From Hygrocybe punicea (taxonomy: Eukaryota; Basidiomycota; Agaricomycetes; Agaricales; Hygrophoraceae): 64,000 nucleotides of DNA. The notes beneath the pieces are model-generated. The model made no database searches, was not told where the DNA came from, and was given only the letters and a program-made list of their open reading frames with translations. Positions 11,347 through 23,009 of the stretch are shown here, one piece after another; the stretch's first letter is position 1; each line of letters opens with the position of its first letter. The position numbers and the translations under genes are program-made. Where the stretch lies: assembly GCA_963556145.1 (NCBI GenBank), contig OY744463.1, forward strand, positions 4,340,001-4,404,000, read 5' to 3'.

Positions 11347-13833
11347 CCAGTCATATGCCTCTGAATGTCAAATAAATGCTGACCATCCTGCTGTGATCCT
11401 GTTCATATGTATGTAATGTTGTTAATCGCCCTTGTTTCACTTTATACCCATCTCCGAATATTTTGAATCCTCCCGAGCCATTTCATTGATACGCCAGGAG
11501 CTGTCAGCGTGCTCACCAGCCCGTTCCCGATAACTTCCGTTTCTGCCACGTTGGGCACTGCATCTTCCCCGTTGAGTGTGTATATACGATGGCGTAAGGA
11601 TATAATCGTCCGGGGTGAATGGGGCATTTGATTTCGAGACAGGCCGTCCGCCAGTTGCAAGCTTTATTACAGTGTGACCCATGTAAGCGCACCGCCACCA
11701 CTTCAGCTCTCGATCGACGCTAGGAGTTATAACATTGTGTGGGCAAATTTTCGATAGCCTGGAACTTGAATAGTGATAAACGAACTCAATTTACGAGTTG
11801 TTACAAATTCCTGTAGTAATAACCTGCCATTTGACCAAATTTTCAATAGATTGTTGTGACCGCAGGCAGCATCGCTGGAGTTGGAGCGCCTATAGTCAGG
11901 CAAAGTCTTGCCGATTGAAATAGTCGTGGTATTCATAAGTACAGGCCGAAAAGGGAGCTCCGGTGAGACTTACCTGAATATACGCAACGCCATCCTTGAT
12001 GACGATTTCGTTATATTTTCCTTATCAATGACTCGAAGTAATGTCTTCGTGGAGATAACCTCTATCAGACCCTCTTGCAATAATTCGTCCCCTGGAATTT
12101 TGAAAGGTGATCCTAAGCAGCAAGCCCCTGAAGTATTCCAGAGCGGACCGTTGTGTGACTTCATCTTTCGGTAGTTCGCGAGGAAGTTGGGATCTAGAAT
12201 AACTCTTCATTTCAGCTTTGAGTTCGGGGATCTCTCGTTCAAAGTCATTTCGGATGGAGCCTTTGACAAGTAAAGACAAATCGCTGGTGCGGGGGCGTCG
12301 TTGATTGCCTTGGGTACCTTCCGGTTGTATGCGAGGCCCGAGATGTTCTTGACGTCACACCATGCTTGCCAGTATCATCGACTCGTTGACAACTTCGTTA
12401 AAGCATTCTACAGCATCTTCAGGAATCATTGACCGTAAGCTCGAATGCTCTTGTCAACGAGAGAACTATTTGCAGGACGATGACGAGAGACTCTGAGCTC
12501 ACGCGGCAAGCATCTGTCCATGACTCATTGGTCTAGGCGTTTTTTTCAAAATATCACTGAGCTTTTGGCCCAGGGCATCTCTTCGGGGCTCATAGTTATC
12601 CCGAACTGGCGGAAACAACAAAGTCAGCGGCTAGATTAGCTCGTAAGGGCTGTAATACGAGAACGCACTATCTTTGCGAACTGTTAAGGGTGACTTCTCG
12701 ACAGGGGGCTTTTGTGAACTTGAACATCATATACGATGTTTGTTGTGAGACGGACTCCGGTCGTTTGCGCGATATAGGTCAAAAAACACTCAGAGTATTC
12801 GTCTGATTCTGAGGTTTTCATACTGCCAGCGCCACCATCGTCTGGAAAATCACAAGACCCACTGCCCACATGAAGTTAGATTCTTCTATACTGTATGGGA
12901 GGGTTGCTGTTGACCCACCATGGCATATCGGACTAAAAGAAAGGGCGCTCCATATCAATTGCTATGGTTTTCTGGACGTTGTCGTGTCCAAATGGTCAAG
13001 TCGATGGAGATCACCAGCCTGGTGCGACGTTTGCAGGACAGAAATGATAATATGATGATATCACTTCTCGGGCGGGCGTGTCATAGCAACCTTGATTTAT
13101 GGTGAATAACCCATAGCTGCAGAGCGCTGATCAGCAAAGGTTGGAAACTGCTAGGGACTATACCATTCACAAGTGTAGATGCCAGAGAGACCGAGAGGAA
13201 GTAACACGTTCTGGCGGTGAGTCAGAACTGACGCCTACGAATCAGTGTCGTCAATGTCGTTATAGCGCTCGGAAACGAAATACTTTACCCATAAAATGAA
13301 TTATTTTGTGGGCGGTCGATGTGGTCTAGACTCTAGAGCATCTCCTCATCTAGGCTCGTACTCTGGACTCTGGAGACCGTCCAAGGACGTCCAAGGTTTG
13401 CCCCGCATCCACATCGATGACTGCCCTGCTTTGCCGTTCAGAACGTCCAACTTCCTTCGTTGCGAATACGCGGAACACCCGCTCCATAACTGCATCGAGA
13501 GCAAGAATTTTTTTTTAAAGTTCTCATGTGATTGGAGAGGTTCACCCCGCAACCTTTTGACTCGGACTGGCTGCCAACCCGCAGCCGCACAGGCGACGAC
13601 CCTTACGTACAGGGAAAAACCTCGGATTTCGCAAAGAGGGAAAATATATCCCCAAAAATCATTTAACAGATGCTCACTGCCTCGTGGTCTACACAACGGA
13701 CACCCCCATAAAACACAGTCTCTCGTCCATTCTCCATCATGAGCTTGTATCCCCTCGTTCTGTTCGTCCACTCATTTTCAGCTCTGTAATAGAAACCACG
13801 CTCTTTATCGGCACCACCAGCTGCAGTCTGATC
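11347..13833. other. 2.5 kb with no recognisable gene; possible decayed minus-strand gene
   Basis: On the minus strand, from about 12279 down to 11970, two overlapping frames could be consecutive exons of one protein: one starts MSLLVKGSIRNDF, the next contains GDELLQEGLIEVI and RVIDKENI and ends at a GTAAGT donor. Further short frames follow down to 11437, but no start-to-stop model could be built and no family was recognised. The rest, 12300-13830, shows nothing coherent. The last 150 bp before 13834 are the promoter side of the RlpA-like gene. Confidence 0.35.
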
Positions 13834-14750
13834 ATGCGTGCCTTTGTCTCTCTCTGTCTGGCATTTTTTCTGGGCAACCTTTCCGTCCTCGCGGCTGTCG
13901 TCAATGACGGTTTGCTTACACGTAGCGATCGCTCCTTGGTAGTGACAGACTCTGTCCTGGGGAAACGAGACGGAAATTCGCGATTCACCTACTATGAACC
14001 GGGACTGTGAGTGTCTTGTGCAGACGACGCTATGATGAACACTGATTATGGTTCAGAGGCGCATGTGGAAAATACAATTCTCCTAGCGATATGGTGAGTC
14101 TTGTGACTGATGTACAAGTCGCTAAATTACTTCATGTCCGGGACCCGACAGATTGTAGCCCTGAATGCTCCGGTGAGTTTGATTGCTCTTATACATTTCC
14201 TTGGACCGCAACTGAAACGCTCGTTTTCGTGTCAGCAATGGGACGGCGGCTCCCACTGCTTTGCGACCATCACCATCAACTACGGCGGCAAAACTGCTCA
14301 GGCCCAAATCGTTGACCGGGTGAGTTCCTCATTCGTCCACACGGATTGTCTCGCGCAGCTTATCCGCACCCTCCGTACCAGTGCGCAGGCTGCCCGCTCG
14401 ATGCCCTCGATTTCAGCCCAGGATTATTCGGCTCGTTCTCCGACCTCGGTGCTGGCGTGATATACGGCGACTGGCATTATGGCAATACCGCTCCCCCTCC
14501 CGCTCCCCCGCCTCCTACGACCCACAAAACTCCTTCCAATGCGGGGACAACGACTTCGACTTCGACTTCGACTTCGACTTCGACTTCGACTTCGACTTCG
14601 GCTACTGTAGGGTCTCCCACATCCTTTACCATCGCATCCGTTGTCGCAGCGACCCCAACTCCCACTAGACCTCAGATCCTGAATGACCTTCAATTGGCCT
14701 TAATTGGATTAGGTGGCATCATTGTTGCAGGTGCCAACATTCACGGATAA
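13834..14750 (+). CDS. Secreted RlpA-like / expansin-type double-psi beta-barrel protein
   Basis: Five exons (13834-14006, 14057-14093, 14152-14172, 14236-14319, 14382-14750) give 227 residues. A signal peptide (MRAFVSLCLAFFLGNLSVLA) is followed by a DPBB domain: FTYYEPGLGACGKYN, WDGGSHCFATITI, AQIVDRCAGC, LDFSPGLFG and GVIYGDWHYG. The Asp-Arg-Cys and Asp-Phe-Ser-Pro motifs mark the barwin/expansin/loosenin group, which loosens polysaccharides without known hydrolysis. A Pro-rich and Thr/Ser-repeat linker leads to a hydrophobic C-terminus (ALIGLGGIIVAGA), so a GPI anchor is likely. That is unusual, as most fungal members end after the DPBB domain. Exon 3 is only 21 nt. Confidence 0.87.
14550..14600 (+). 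repeat. Hexanucleotide microsatellite (CGACTT)n in coding sequence
   Basis: About eight uninterrupted copies of a 6-nt unit encode alternating Thr-Ser in the linker between the DPBB domain and the hydrophobic tail. Because the unit is a multiple of three, copy-number changes keep the frame and only alter linker length. Confidence 0.9.
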
Positions 14751-15345
14751 AGCAATTATTAGAAATTTTACCGTTCTCAAGTTGATCTTGAATATAGAGT
14801 CATGGAATGTCCTCTCCCCGTGATAGACATTAAACTAATTTGATCCGTTGGGGATTGTGAAATGTCCTAGGGTGGAAATTTAGATTCTGATTCGAAAGTC
14901 CGGCGGGGTGATGGACGATGCGCAGAAATGTACCCTGAGCACGCCCCTTGGCCTTGTGATTGTGTGGGTGAAGAACATATGGGCGCATTGTGTTAGAGAC
15001 ATATGCATGCTTTATTCTGCCATGGCGACTGGTAATCGAATAGAACGAACAGATATGAAGCAGATATCTGGGAAGCTAGCACCCTCAAAGTTTTCCCGAC
15101 AAGCATGGCCGATACGTGTATAATATATTAGCTTCCCAGTCAAAATTTATCGGCCGAACGACCATAAGGTATGCTTGGCGTGACGGGAACCGTGCCACTG
15201 CCTGGGAACGGCTGGAGAGTGTTCAAAATTTGGGGAGGTCTGATTGGGGATATTATTGACTGCGGACATAATGCAATTGTTGGCCAAAATACCAAAATAA
15301 GGGTGGCTAATAAATACCTCCAAAAAGTCGCAAGGATAGTCCTCG

Positions 15346-16516
15346 CTAAGGGAAATCAATTGCCTCTCGGACGATGTGGAGGAACAGTTGGTTTTCTTCC
15401 CATTGCTTCTCCGCTTCATCTATCCCGGCCTGCGAAATATTTCGTCGTCCAGCTTTCCAGAGGCAATAGATTCCCTTGATACTTTCCCTCAGAGCTTCCT
15501 CGCCTTCCAGATAACGAGCATCATCGCCATTGGATTCTTGCAATTTCTGCTTGCCTGTTTCGACGGACAACAAAGACGTCAAATTATCTCTGCTTACAAG
15601 TCCAGCTGATGGCGCAGTCATCTCTGAGGGAGGTGAAAGCATTGTCGAATCGGAGCCAGAACCGGGTTCGAATTCTAGAAAGGATGGGAAAAGTGACTGG
15701 CTTTTGTCGGGGGAGATGGCGCTTAGGGCTGCGGTGATAGTGTTGGGAGATGGTGGTTCGAAGCGGGTGCGCGTGCCCGGGTGGAGGGCGGAACGGGAGA
15801 ACACGATTGGCTCTTCCAGACCGGTGTGAACTTGAGCGGTGGCGAACTGCTTCTTTCGGCCGTCTTGAGGAAGAGGAGAAGGAAGAGTAGAATCTCCTGA
15901 GCCTCCGATAGCGATGAGCGAAAAGTGTGTATTCAATATGTTAACGGTTACCTTGCACGATGGCATACTGCGCCCAGTACGCATCCTCGGAGTTCTCTTG
16001 TGCGTCGCTCTTCTTGGGGTCGAGTATTGTTGACTCCTGATCAACCTCTCCCTGCCCATAAGCGTCCCAGTAAGTATCGTCATCTGTGAGATTTTCATCT
16101 TCACGGCCCTGCGTGTCGCTGTGCTTTAATGAAGCAGAACACCCTGGAGGGAAGGGCATCAGCTTTGTGTCGTGATATTTCCATCCGTCGAGGCTGTCCC
16201 ATTGAAATATTATACGTAGACCGGAGGTGATTGCAACGTGAGCGTAAGTCCTATCGTCCCAAGTATAACGAACAGGATATGTTGTGCAGTGATCATCATC
16301 AAGGCGAAGTGCTTCGAGGAGGGCAATTATATGGTGTTGATGGATGGAGGGCCAGCAGAGATATGCATCAGGTGATTCTGGCTGTAGAAAGTGGTGGCGT
16401 TGGAGCAAGTCCTTGGAGATGAGGTGGGGTGGCAGGGGCTTGTTGAGCTGAGAAGGGGGTGAGATGTACTGAAGGATGAGGTTGACGGAATGGGGGAGAA
16501 TTGCAGTAGGATTCAT
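15346..16516 (-). CDS. Conserved fungal protein of unknown function
   Basis: Two exons (16516-15952 and 15902-15346) give 373 residues. The N-terminal third is rich in His/Pro/Leu (LLQRHHFLQP) with an alternating aromatic pattern near VRYTWDDRTYAHV. The middle is acidic with two similar motifs, TYWDAYGQGE and AYWAQYAIVQG, around the splice site. The C-terminus is helical and charged, ending LFLHIVREAIDFP. No signal peptide, membrane helix or catalytic motif is visible. Its length, clean intron and directed codon pattern argue for a real gene, but I do not recognise the family. Confidence 0.65.
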
Positions 16517-16649
16517 GTTAAAGGAAACAAACCTGGTGTTGGGTATTATAATAGCCCGTCACTGCGGTATTGCGGGACACCGGGATGGTCGAAATAAAAG
16601 ATCACGTGGCTTCAGCCACCCAACGACCTGAACATCCATCTTCACCAAG

Positions 16650-17193
16650 ATGCGGATATTATCGCTCATTCCGCTGGTATTCCTTTCATTTCCTTTCCTC
16701 GTATCGGCGCAGGTATGTTTGTTGGGAGTACTATGTCTGTCTCTGTTCCCGCTAATCTGCACACTAGTCATCAGCATCCCAGACACAATCATCGACATCT
16801 CAGGCCCAATCCGTACAGACTTCAATATCACTCACAACGTACACTACCACTCTTGGTACTGGAACAGTAGGAACCACAATAACTCAGGGTATCTTGGTCA
16901 CATCCAGTCCAATCCCTCCCGGCAATGGGACCACATCAGCGTCCGGCAACTCTACTGCAACCAATGCAGGGAATTCAACAACGAGCGCTACGAAAACTGC
17001 GCCCTTACCCACAGCTCCAACAGACGTGGACGGTGGTGGGGTTGGCGGTGCTCCAGTACCCGGCGCTAGTAGTCCAGGAGGCGTGTATGGTCCCGATGAT
17101 GGTTACATTTCGGCCGCTGCCACACTGCAACGAAACGCACTTTTGGTTGGCATGGTGGGATTGGTAGCAGGCGGGGCGTTGATATTGGTTTAG
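16650..17193 (+). CDS. Small Ser/Thr-rich GPI-type cell-surface protein
   Basis: Two exons (16650-16712 and 16768-17193) give 162 residues. Exon 1 is exactly the signal peptide (MRILSLIPLVFLSFPFLVSAQ). Exon 2 encodes Ser/Thr/Gly-rich sequence with several Asn-X-Ser/Thr sites (NGT, NST twice), a Pro/Gly linker, and a hydrophobic C-terminus (LVGMVGLVAGGALILV) that runs to the stop. This is a GPI-attachment profile. Such proteins decorate the wall; there is no domain to assign a function. The split of signal peptide and mature part between exons is common in this group. Confidence 0.75.
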
Positions 17194-17467
17194 GTTATCT
17201 TCATGGCGGTGTTGAGGAGGACTCTGGACTTCCCCCGAGACATGGACTCTCCGTTTTCCCCAAGGCACTGTACACAGCATCATCATCACCAGTACCGTCT
17301 GGTTCATACTTTACGTAGCATTTTCGCAGCCTCTGGGTCGGTTTTTCGTTTACCATCTTTATAGATATTCATTCTAGCTTATGCAACACGTTTTTCGAAC
17401 GCGGTTGTGTGTCTTTGCTACCCAACGCCGTTCTTCATATTTTTCCCTTCGCAAAATATACATGTAC

Positions 17468-18886
17468 ATGTCTGAGCAAGGTCAGATTACCAGGATGGAT
17501 CAACAGCCAAAGGTCCGTTGAAAATCCCGTTGTTTATTTCGGTATGGTTGGATGCGCGGGGACTCGGATGTAGGTGGTTGGAACGCACGACGGGACGTTC
17601 CACTGTGATGAAGCACTCGCTGTGTTTCTCCTCCGACAAACGGTAACCTACCGCGATTCAGGTGTGTGCTTCGGCCACTGACAGTCCTCGTCTCATATGG
17701 ATTCGTGCAGATGTCAAGCGCACTCGAGATCCCGCTGTATTGAATACCTGTGACATCGTCGTGGACGTTGGAGGTGTCTATGACGAGAGCGCACAGCGAT
17801 TCGACCATCACCAACGTGGGTTCACGGAAGCCTTTGGCCACGGCTTCAATACAAAGTTATCATCTGCCGGTCTCGTCTACAAGCAAGTCCGTTGGTGGAG
17901 ATCTTTCGCTAGCACTCATCTATTCCTTCCGTAGACATTTTGGGCGCGAAATTATTGCCAACAGATTGCAATTGGTACCCAATCATCCCACAGTTACTGA
18001 ACTTTGGTTGAAGATCTACCGAGTATGTGCCACGCCCCCTCGCCAACCTTGTCACAGAGTCCTCATACCACAGCTATGCAGGAATTCATAGAAGCTATTG
18101 ACGCCGTCGATAATGGTATCTCACAATATCCCCCAGACCTCAAGCCCAAATACCGTAGTCGAACAGACCTTTCCAGCAGAGTGAGCCATCTGAATCCAGC
18201 ATGGAATGAGCCATTTGATTCGGAGACGCTAGACGTACGTACATCGTTTATATACTGCCATCTTCGAACGGGTTCTCATCTGATTCGTATCTTGTTGTAG
18301 TCTCGTTTTGCCACTGCTTCTCAAATGACTGGTGCAGAATTTTTGGGCAGACTCGATTACTATGCAAATGCCTGGCTTCCTGCGCGGCAGTTGGTTCATG
18401 CTGCCCTTGCCGAGAAATTACAGGTCGATCCCAGTGGTAAAATTCTACTGTTTGAAGAGTTCCTTCCGTGGAAGGCCCGCACGCCATCTCCCTCTTTCTC
18501 CTTGCCAAGTGCTTATACCCCTTTTTCAATTGCATAGGAACACCTCTTTGAACTCGAGGCACAGGAGTCAGGGTCCGAATATGTTCAAGTTATCTACGTG
18601 CTCTACCCTGATGGAAATTCGGGAAAATGGAGGATCCAGGCCGTCCCCGTTACGCCGGACAGTTTTGAGAGCAGAAAGGCACTTCCCGAAGCATGGAGGG
18701 GTCTCCGGGATGATAACTTGTCAAAAGTCTCGGGAATCGAGGGAGGGGTTTTCGTACATGCGTCTGGATTCACCGGAGGTGGGCGCTCTCGTTGAAATCT
18801 GCTTTTGCTGCATGCTCATCTAATGGTCAGGGAATAAAACAAGGGATGGTGTCCTGAAGCTTGCCAGAGCTGCCCTTGCTTTGTAA
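17468..18886 (+). CDS. MYG1: MYG1-family (UPF0160) exonuclease
   Basis: DHH-like metal-dependent RNA 3'-5' exonuclease of nucleus and mitochondria in other eukaryotes. Eight exons (17468-17512, 17574-17661, 17711-17882, 17935-18022, 18082-18234, 18301-18474, 18538-18778, 18831-18886) give 338 residues. Conserved blocks: VVGTHDGTFHCDEALAVFLL near the start, IVVDVGGVYD, RFDHHQRGF, LSSAGLVYKHFGREII, DAVDNGISQYPP and ASGFTGGNKTRDG at the end. His and Asp residues of the first and third blocks are the expected metal ligands. Two introns lack a GT donor: the one at 17883 begins GCAAGT, and the one at 18475 begins GCCCGC. Frame and family continuity (VYK|HFG, WK|EHLF) require both. The start could be 17462, 17468 or 17495, all in frame. 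Confidence 0.92.
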
Positions 18887-19365
18887 ATTCCGCCATGTAT
18901 GTTCTATCAAACCTAGCTTGGTGAATTCATTTCCGGTTGCAGACCATTGTGAGTTCCGTGATCATTATTCGTGAGCTAATGAGTCCTTGGGTATCCAAAA
19001 TTTTCACTTCGGTTCATGTCTCGGGCCAGTTTCGGTTTGTTATTCGGCAAAGGAACGATTACCAGAAACCTGCACTCCTTAAGTATGCACTTCAGCCACG
19101 TGCAGTTACTCAATGAACGGATCATTATGTTTTCTTGCTGACTCTCCTCATTCACAGTACCAATGCACTTTGCAATAGCCGTCGCGTTTACTGTATGCTA
19201 ACCTTCATCTTCACAGTGCGCACGCTTTAGGCATGGTTGCGGCGCGGTCGCATAACTCGTGTTGTGCATGTCATATTGTGCCGTTTATCATCTCGACGTC
19301 CATCGTAGCCTTGTCGACACATTGCTTCGCCATCGAGCACACCGTCGTTACCCGCTTACAACCAA

Positions 19366-20088
19366 ATGACCACTGTTAAGGCACAATATCACCCATTCCT
19401 TTTTGCCTTCATAGCCCTGTCCGCCTTAGCTGAGCTTGGACTCACTGCATTCCTAATTTACGCTGGGAATGCGAGCGGAACATGGCCCCGACCTCGTTAT
19501 CATTCGCTGTACGTTGTGCTTACACTATAGTGCAGAATTCTACTGATTCGCTTTGTGGGGCAGATTGATTTTTTTCTGTTTCAACTCAGTCTGGACAATC
19601 ATTTTTTCCACGGCATATATAATGTGGATTATCAATGGAGCAGTTCATCTTTTGGCGAGCGTTGCTAGTTCAATTATATGGTTGCTCATTACGACGATGT
19701 TATGGGTCTGTAAAGCGCTGCGCGTCAACATGTCATGCGGACCTCAATCATTTTCATACAGGTTTGCGCGGCGGCTCTGATGTTCCGCACGCGCACAGGG
19801 GGTAATTGTCCAACGTCACGCCCCATATCGCGGTTCGTGGGCGATCATGTCGTCAAGTATTCTGAAGACTGACCAAGTATCGCCACCGCAGGTGTAGGCA
19901 ATCGCTAACCGTCGAAGCTTTGGGATGGACCGAATTTGGACTATGTCTGCTGACATTGGTCGCTACGTGTATTTGGGTTCGAAAGACCAGACGCAGTTAT
20001 GTGAGTGATTCGCGTCAGCTGGTATGTCAGGGGAGTTGATGACGCCCTCCTTTGACTGATTTAGCGCTCGAGTTATTACGAGGTCTAG
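19366..20088 (+). CDS. Four-TM MARVEL-like membrane protein
   Basis: Five exons (19366-19508, 19564-19705, 19762-19832, 19892-20000, 20065-20088) give 162 residues. Four hydrophobic helices alternate with short loops: FLFAFIALSALAELGLTAFLI, LIFFCFNSVWTIIFSTAYI, the Trp-rich LLASVASSIIWLLITTMLW, and LGWTEFGLCLLTLVATCIW. The loop after helix 3 carries an RTGGNCP-type motif with two cysteines, and the C-terminus is short and basic/aromatic (RRSYRSSYYEV). This is the layout of the small MARVEL-like proteins that are numerous in basidiomycetes. Their role in membrane domains is inferred from the family only. Confidence 0.72.
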
Positions 20089-20339
20089 CGCATCAGTTGG
20101 CCATGATTCGCCTTTAGGGTATCAACGGAACGATTTACTGAGTTATACTTACTGCTACGACTCTGGTCTATTTATTCACCTGTGTATCCTTGAACCTTCC
20201 TTTACCCTTTTATTATTATCTTCAGGTGCATTTGTTGCTTTTAACTCCATACATGATATAGCTGCAAGGCGAGAAGAGGAAGATACAGATATGTCATGGT
20301 GACGATACTAGTTGCTTTGAATAGATCATTGGAGTGCAT

Positions 20340-22497
20340 TTAGTGGCCTCTACCGTCTTTTGACCTTAGTCTCAACCAAGCTGTTGTCAAAAACAACACC
20401 CAAGTAAGGATGATCAAACCCCCACACATCCAGATCAAATGCTCTCTGTTAACTTGCTCGTCCTTGGTTGCCCCATCTGCCGACGACGGGTGAATTGGCT
20501 GAGGGCCGTTAGCCGAAGAATACTGAGGATATCGGTAATTGGGTGCATCTGTTATCAATGCCTGCACCTCGGGGTGTGATTCCAGTATTGGTACTGAACC
20601 TCCTAGTAACTTGCTTGCACGAGTATTGAGACTTCCCCTCCGGCTGCTCAAGAATCTTCAGTGGCTGAGAAAATCCTGAGTTTAAAATTTTCGTAACCTG
20701 TCTAGACGAGCCATCCCAAGAATGGCGAGAAACTGAAGGAGATTCAGGAATACGAACGTGTTCAATAGATATTGGATGTTCATGTTGTTGCCGGGCATGG
20801 AGTCCGCTATGTTCTGCTTCAGATTAGACGACATTTTTGCGTCCAGCAAGAGTCCAGCAAGAGTCTGGAGTATAGTTGTACCTGTTTGCTCAAGCTGCAC
20901 AACAACACATTGTTACAGAGACTAGAAGACACGTTATCGGTGGTAAACTTACACTCTTCTGGACTCCCAGAGCCGTAGCGACGTATTCCACAGGAACAAC
21001 GTGCGGAGCGAGGAGAACAACAACCACTAAAAGCATATTTTCAGCGATGGGTAGTCAACTACTGGACCGCTTACAAGGTGCAATACCAATACCACTTCCA
21101 AAGGCAACAACTGCGGGGAATGCAGTCTGGGTCCACTGAGGAGGAAGCGCTAGCCAGATATAACAACATAGAGTCAACAAAGAAGCCAACAAGAAAAGTT
21201 GCATGATGATAGGTTGCTTCTTGTGGCGGTCTAGAAGGTATCCGCACTAGCACGATATTAACAATCGACGACCCACCTCATCAGAGAAACGTACAATTGG
21301 GTAAAAGACTAGGCTTCCTGCTAAAAGATAAGAAGCCTGCTGGGTCGCATCACTCTCGGTCATTCCAAAACGCTGCTCAATGATGTTCCTGCAAGTCGCA
21401 ATCAGCTAGAAAGTACAGGACGAAGGTACGAAACTAACGAGGCAAGGTGTGTGAAAGGTAACCAAATGGTACCAGAGAGGAAACAGACCCCAATATATCT
21501 AGTTCATAATCAATTTGCGCAAAGATCAGAAGCTCTTTTGGAAACATACACCCAAAACACGTCGCCAAACATGGCAATCTCTTTAAAATGGACTTTGCGA
21601 CGTACAACTGCTCTTTGCACCATTTGTGATTGAGAAAAATAGGACGAGGAGCGAGGGTGTTCTTGGTTATTATCGGAATATTCTAGTTCGGTTTCGGCAC
21701 CATCGACAAGCGACTTGGAAGCTGCAATATAGACCAAGTTGGTGACCGCTGAGAGTGCAGCAAGGAAAGTTGCGAGGTAGAATGGTGCTCGGGGTCCAAA
21801 GTGGTGCGTTAATGGATATGAAGTGCGAGCTGAGAGGAAGGACGCGCATTTCCCGGCGAGAAGACCGACAGCCATGGACACACCAAGGTCATGAGATTGA
21901 AAGAACCGTACGATGATCGTTTCCTGCACGATTGAAAGCGGACTTAGACCAAGTCCGAATACGAACATCCCGAGGGCCATCAATCGAACGTTGTCTGAGA
22001 TATCTCCCAAGAGAAGGAGGATTGTTCCTTCCAACAATTATTAGTGGGAGTGACGAGAATAAATCTGATCTAATCCATACATACCCAAGAATATAACCGA
22101 AGTAACCAAAATACTGGAGATGGTTGTTCCCAGCCAAGTGACCATTATGACGCCAACGAGAGGTGTCCATGTGCTATTCAGGCTGAACGCTGATATCAGG
22201 AGGCTGAACTCGGTATTCGATATCCCATCTCGCAAGAACCGCGACTTGAGTGGCCCGAGGACGTACAGAGCACTAGAAATCGAGTACGACAAAGAATGTA
22301 TAAGAGGTTGGATTGGCGTACTAGTGGCTCCCAACACCCAAAGTGCAGGTACACAAAAGGGCGAGAATGCGGAAGAGAGCTCTCCTCTTAGCCATTAAGG
22401 GAGGAAGTGTCTCCGTGACTACTTGATCAACGACACTCTGCACATTTGGCAGAGGTGAATACTGATGCTGCTGTTGGTCTTTGTGTAAGGTGAGCAT
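20340..22497 (-). CDS. Major facilitator superfamily transporter
   Basis: About nine exons on the minus strand. The first (22497-22322) encodes a polar N-terminus and helix 1 (FRILALLCTCTLGVGSHYA), the second starts at 22272 with YVLGPLK, and the third runs from 22027. Conserved parts follow: NTEFSLLISAFSLNSTW, LMALGMFVFGLGLSPL, a long cytosolic loop after LVYIAASKSLV, then GTIWLPFTHLASNIIEQRFG, GYLLDRHKKQP and VPVEYVATALGVQKS. The last helix is LIWMCGGLIILTWVLFLTTAW near the stop. Twelve helices can be counted. The arrangement resembles fungal carriers related to MFSD1, so the substrate is unknown and a vacuolar/lysosomal site is possible. The tail intron at about 20695 is only 42 nt. Confidence 0.82.
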
Positions 22498-23009
22498 GAA
22501 CCAGGGGGGTACGAGACGCCATGGCTGTTACTTTTGGCTGAACCAGAAGACAAGCTCAGAGTTTAAAAGTTCCATATAATCTCCGCAGCTCTTCGTCCGA
22601 GGATAACAGGAATAGGCATATTTGGCACATGAGTACAGGCTTCCTGATATAAGACGGCGTTCCGATTCAAATCCCAACAGAGACGTCTGTTGAGCGCCGA
22701 GCGACAGCCTGAGGGCCTGAGGATATCTGTTCATTGCCGGCCCGGCTTGCTGACATAACAAAGTTCACAAGCGCGACACACAGTGGGGCATTCAACCCAA
22801 CCACTGTACAAAGGCCGGAGTCCTCAAGAAAGTGAGTGTTTTATTGACGAAATCTTGCGGTCCAGTAGACAGGGAATCGCGGCAGAGATTTTCAATTTGC
22901 TGAAGTTCTGGTCACGGTGGTGGATGCGTTGGGTTTGCCTTGGATGACGAGGACGCGGCTGACTTTTCTCCGTCAATTTGCTAATTCATTTTCTTGCGTC
23001 GTGTAGAAG
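22498..23009. promoter_or_regulatory. Divergent intergenic region, RPL15 promoter side
   Basis: 512 bp between the MFS gene (minus) and RPL15 (plus). One minus-strand frame (22528-22761, 77 codons) has no support. The 60 bp before the RPL15 start are rich in C/T, as usual for fungal ribosomal-protein promoters; no TATA box is seen. Confidence 0.4.

Noticed and set aside
14424..14693. Minus-strand frames with (Arg-Ser)n and (Val-Glu)n
   Set aside because: Translation of the hexanucleotide microsatellite on the wrong strand.
22528..22761. 77-codon minus-strand frame between the MFS gene and RPL15
   Set aside because: No signal, domain or conserved feature; it lies in the probable RPL15 promoter region.
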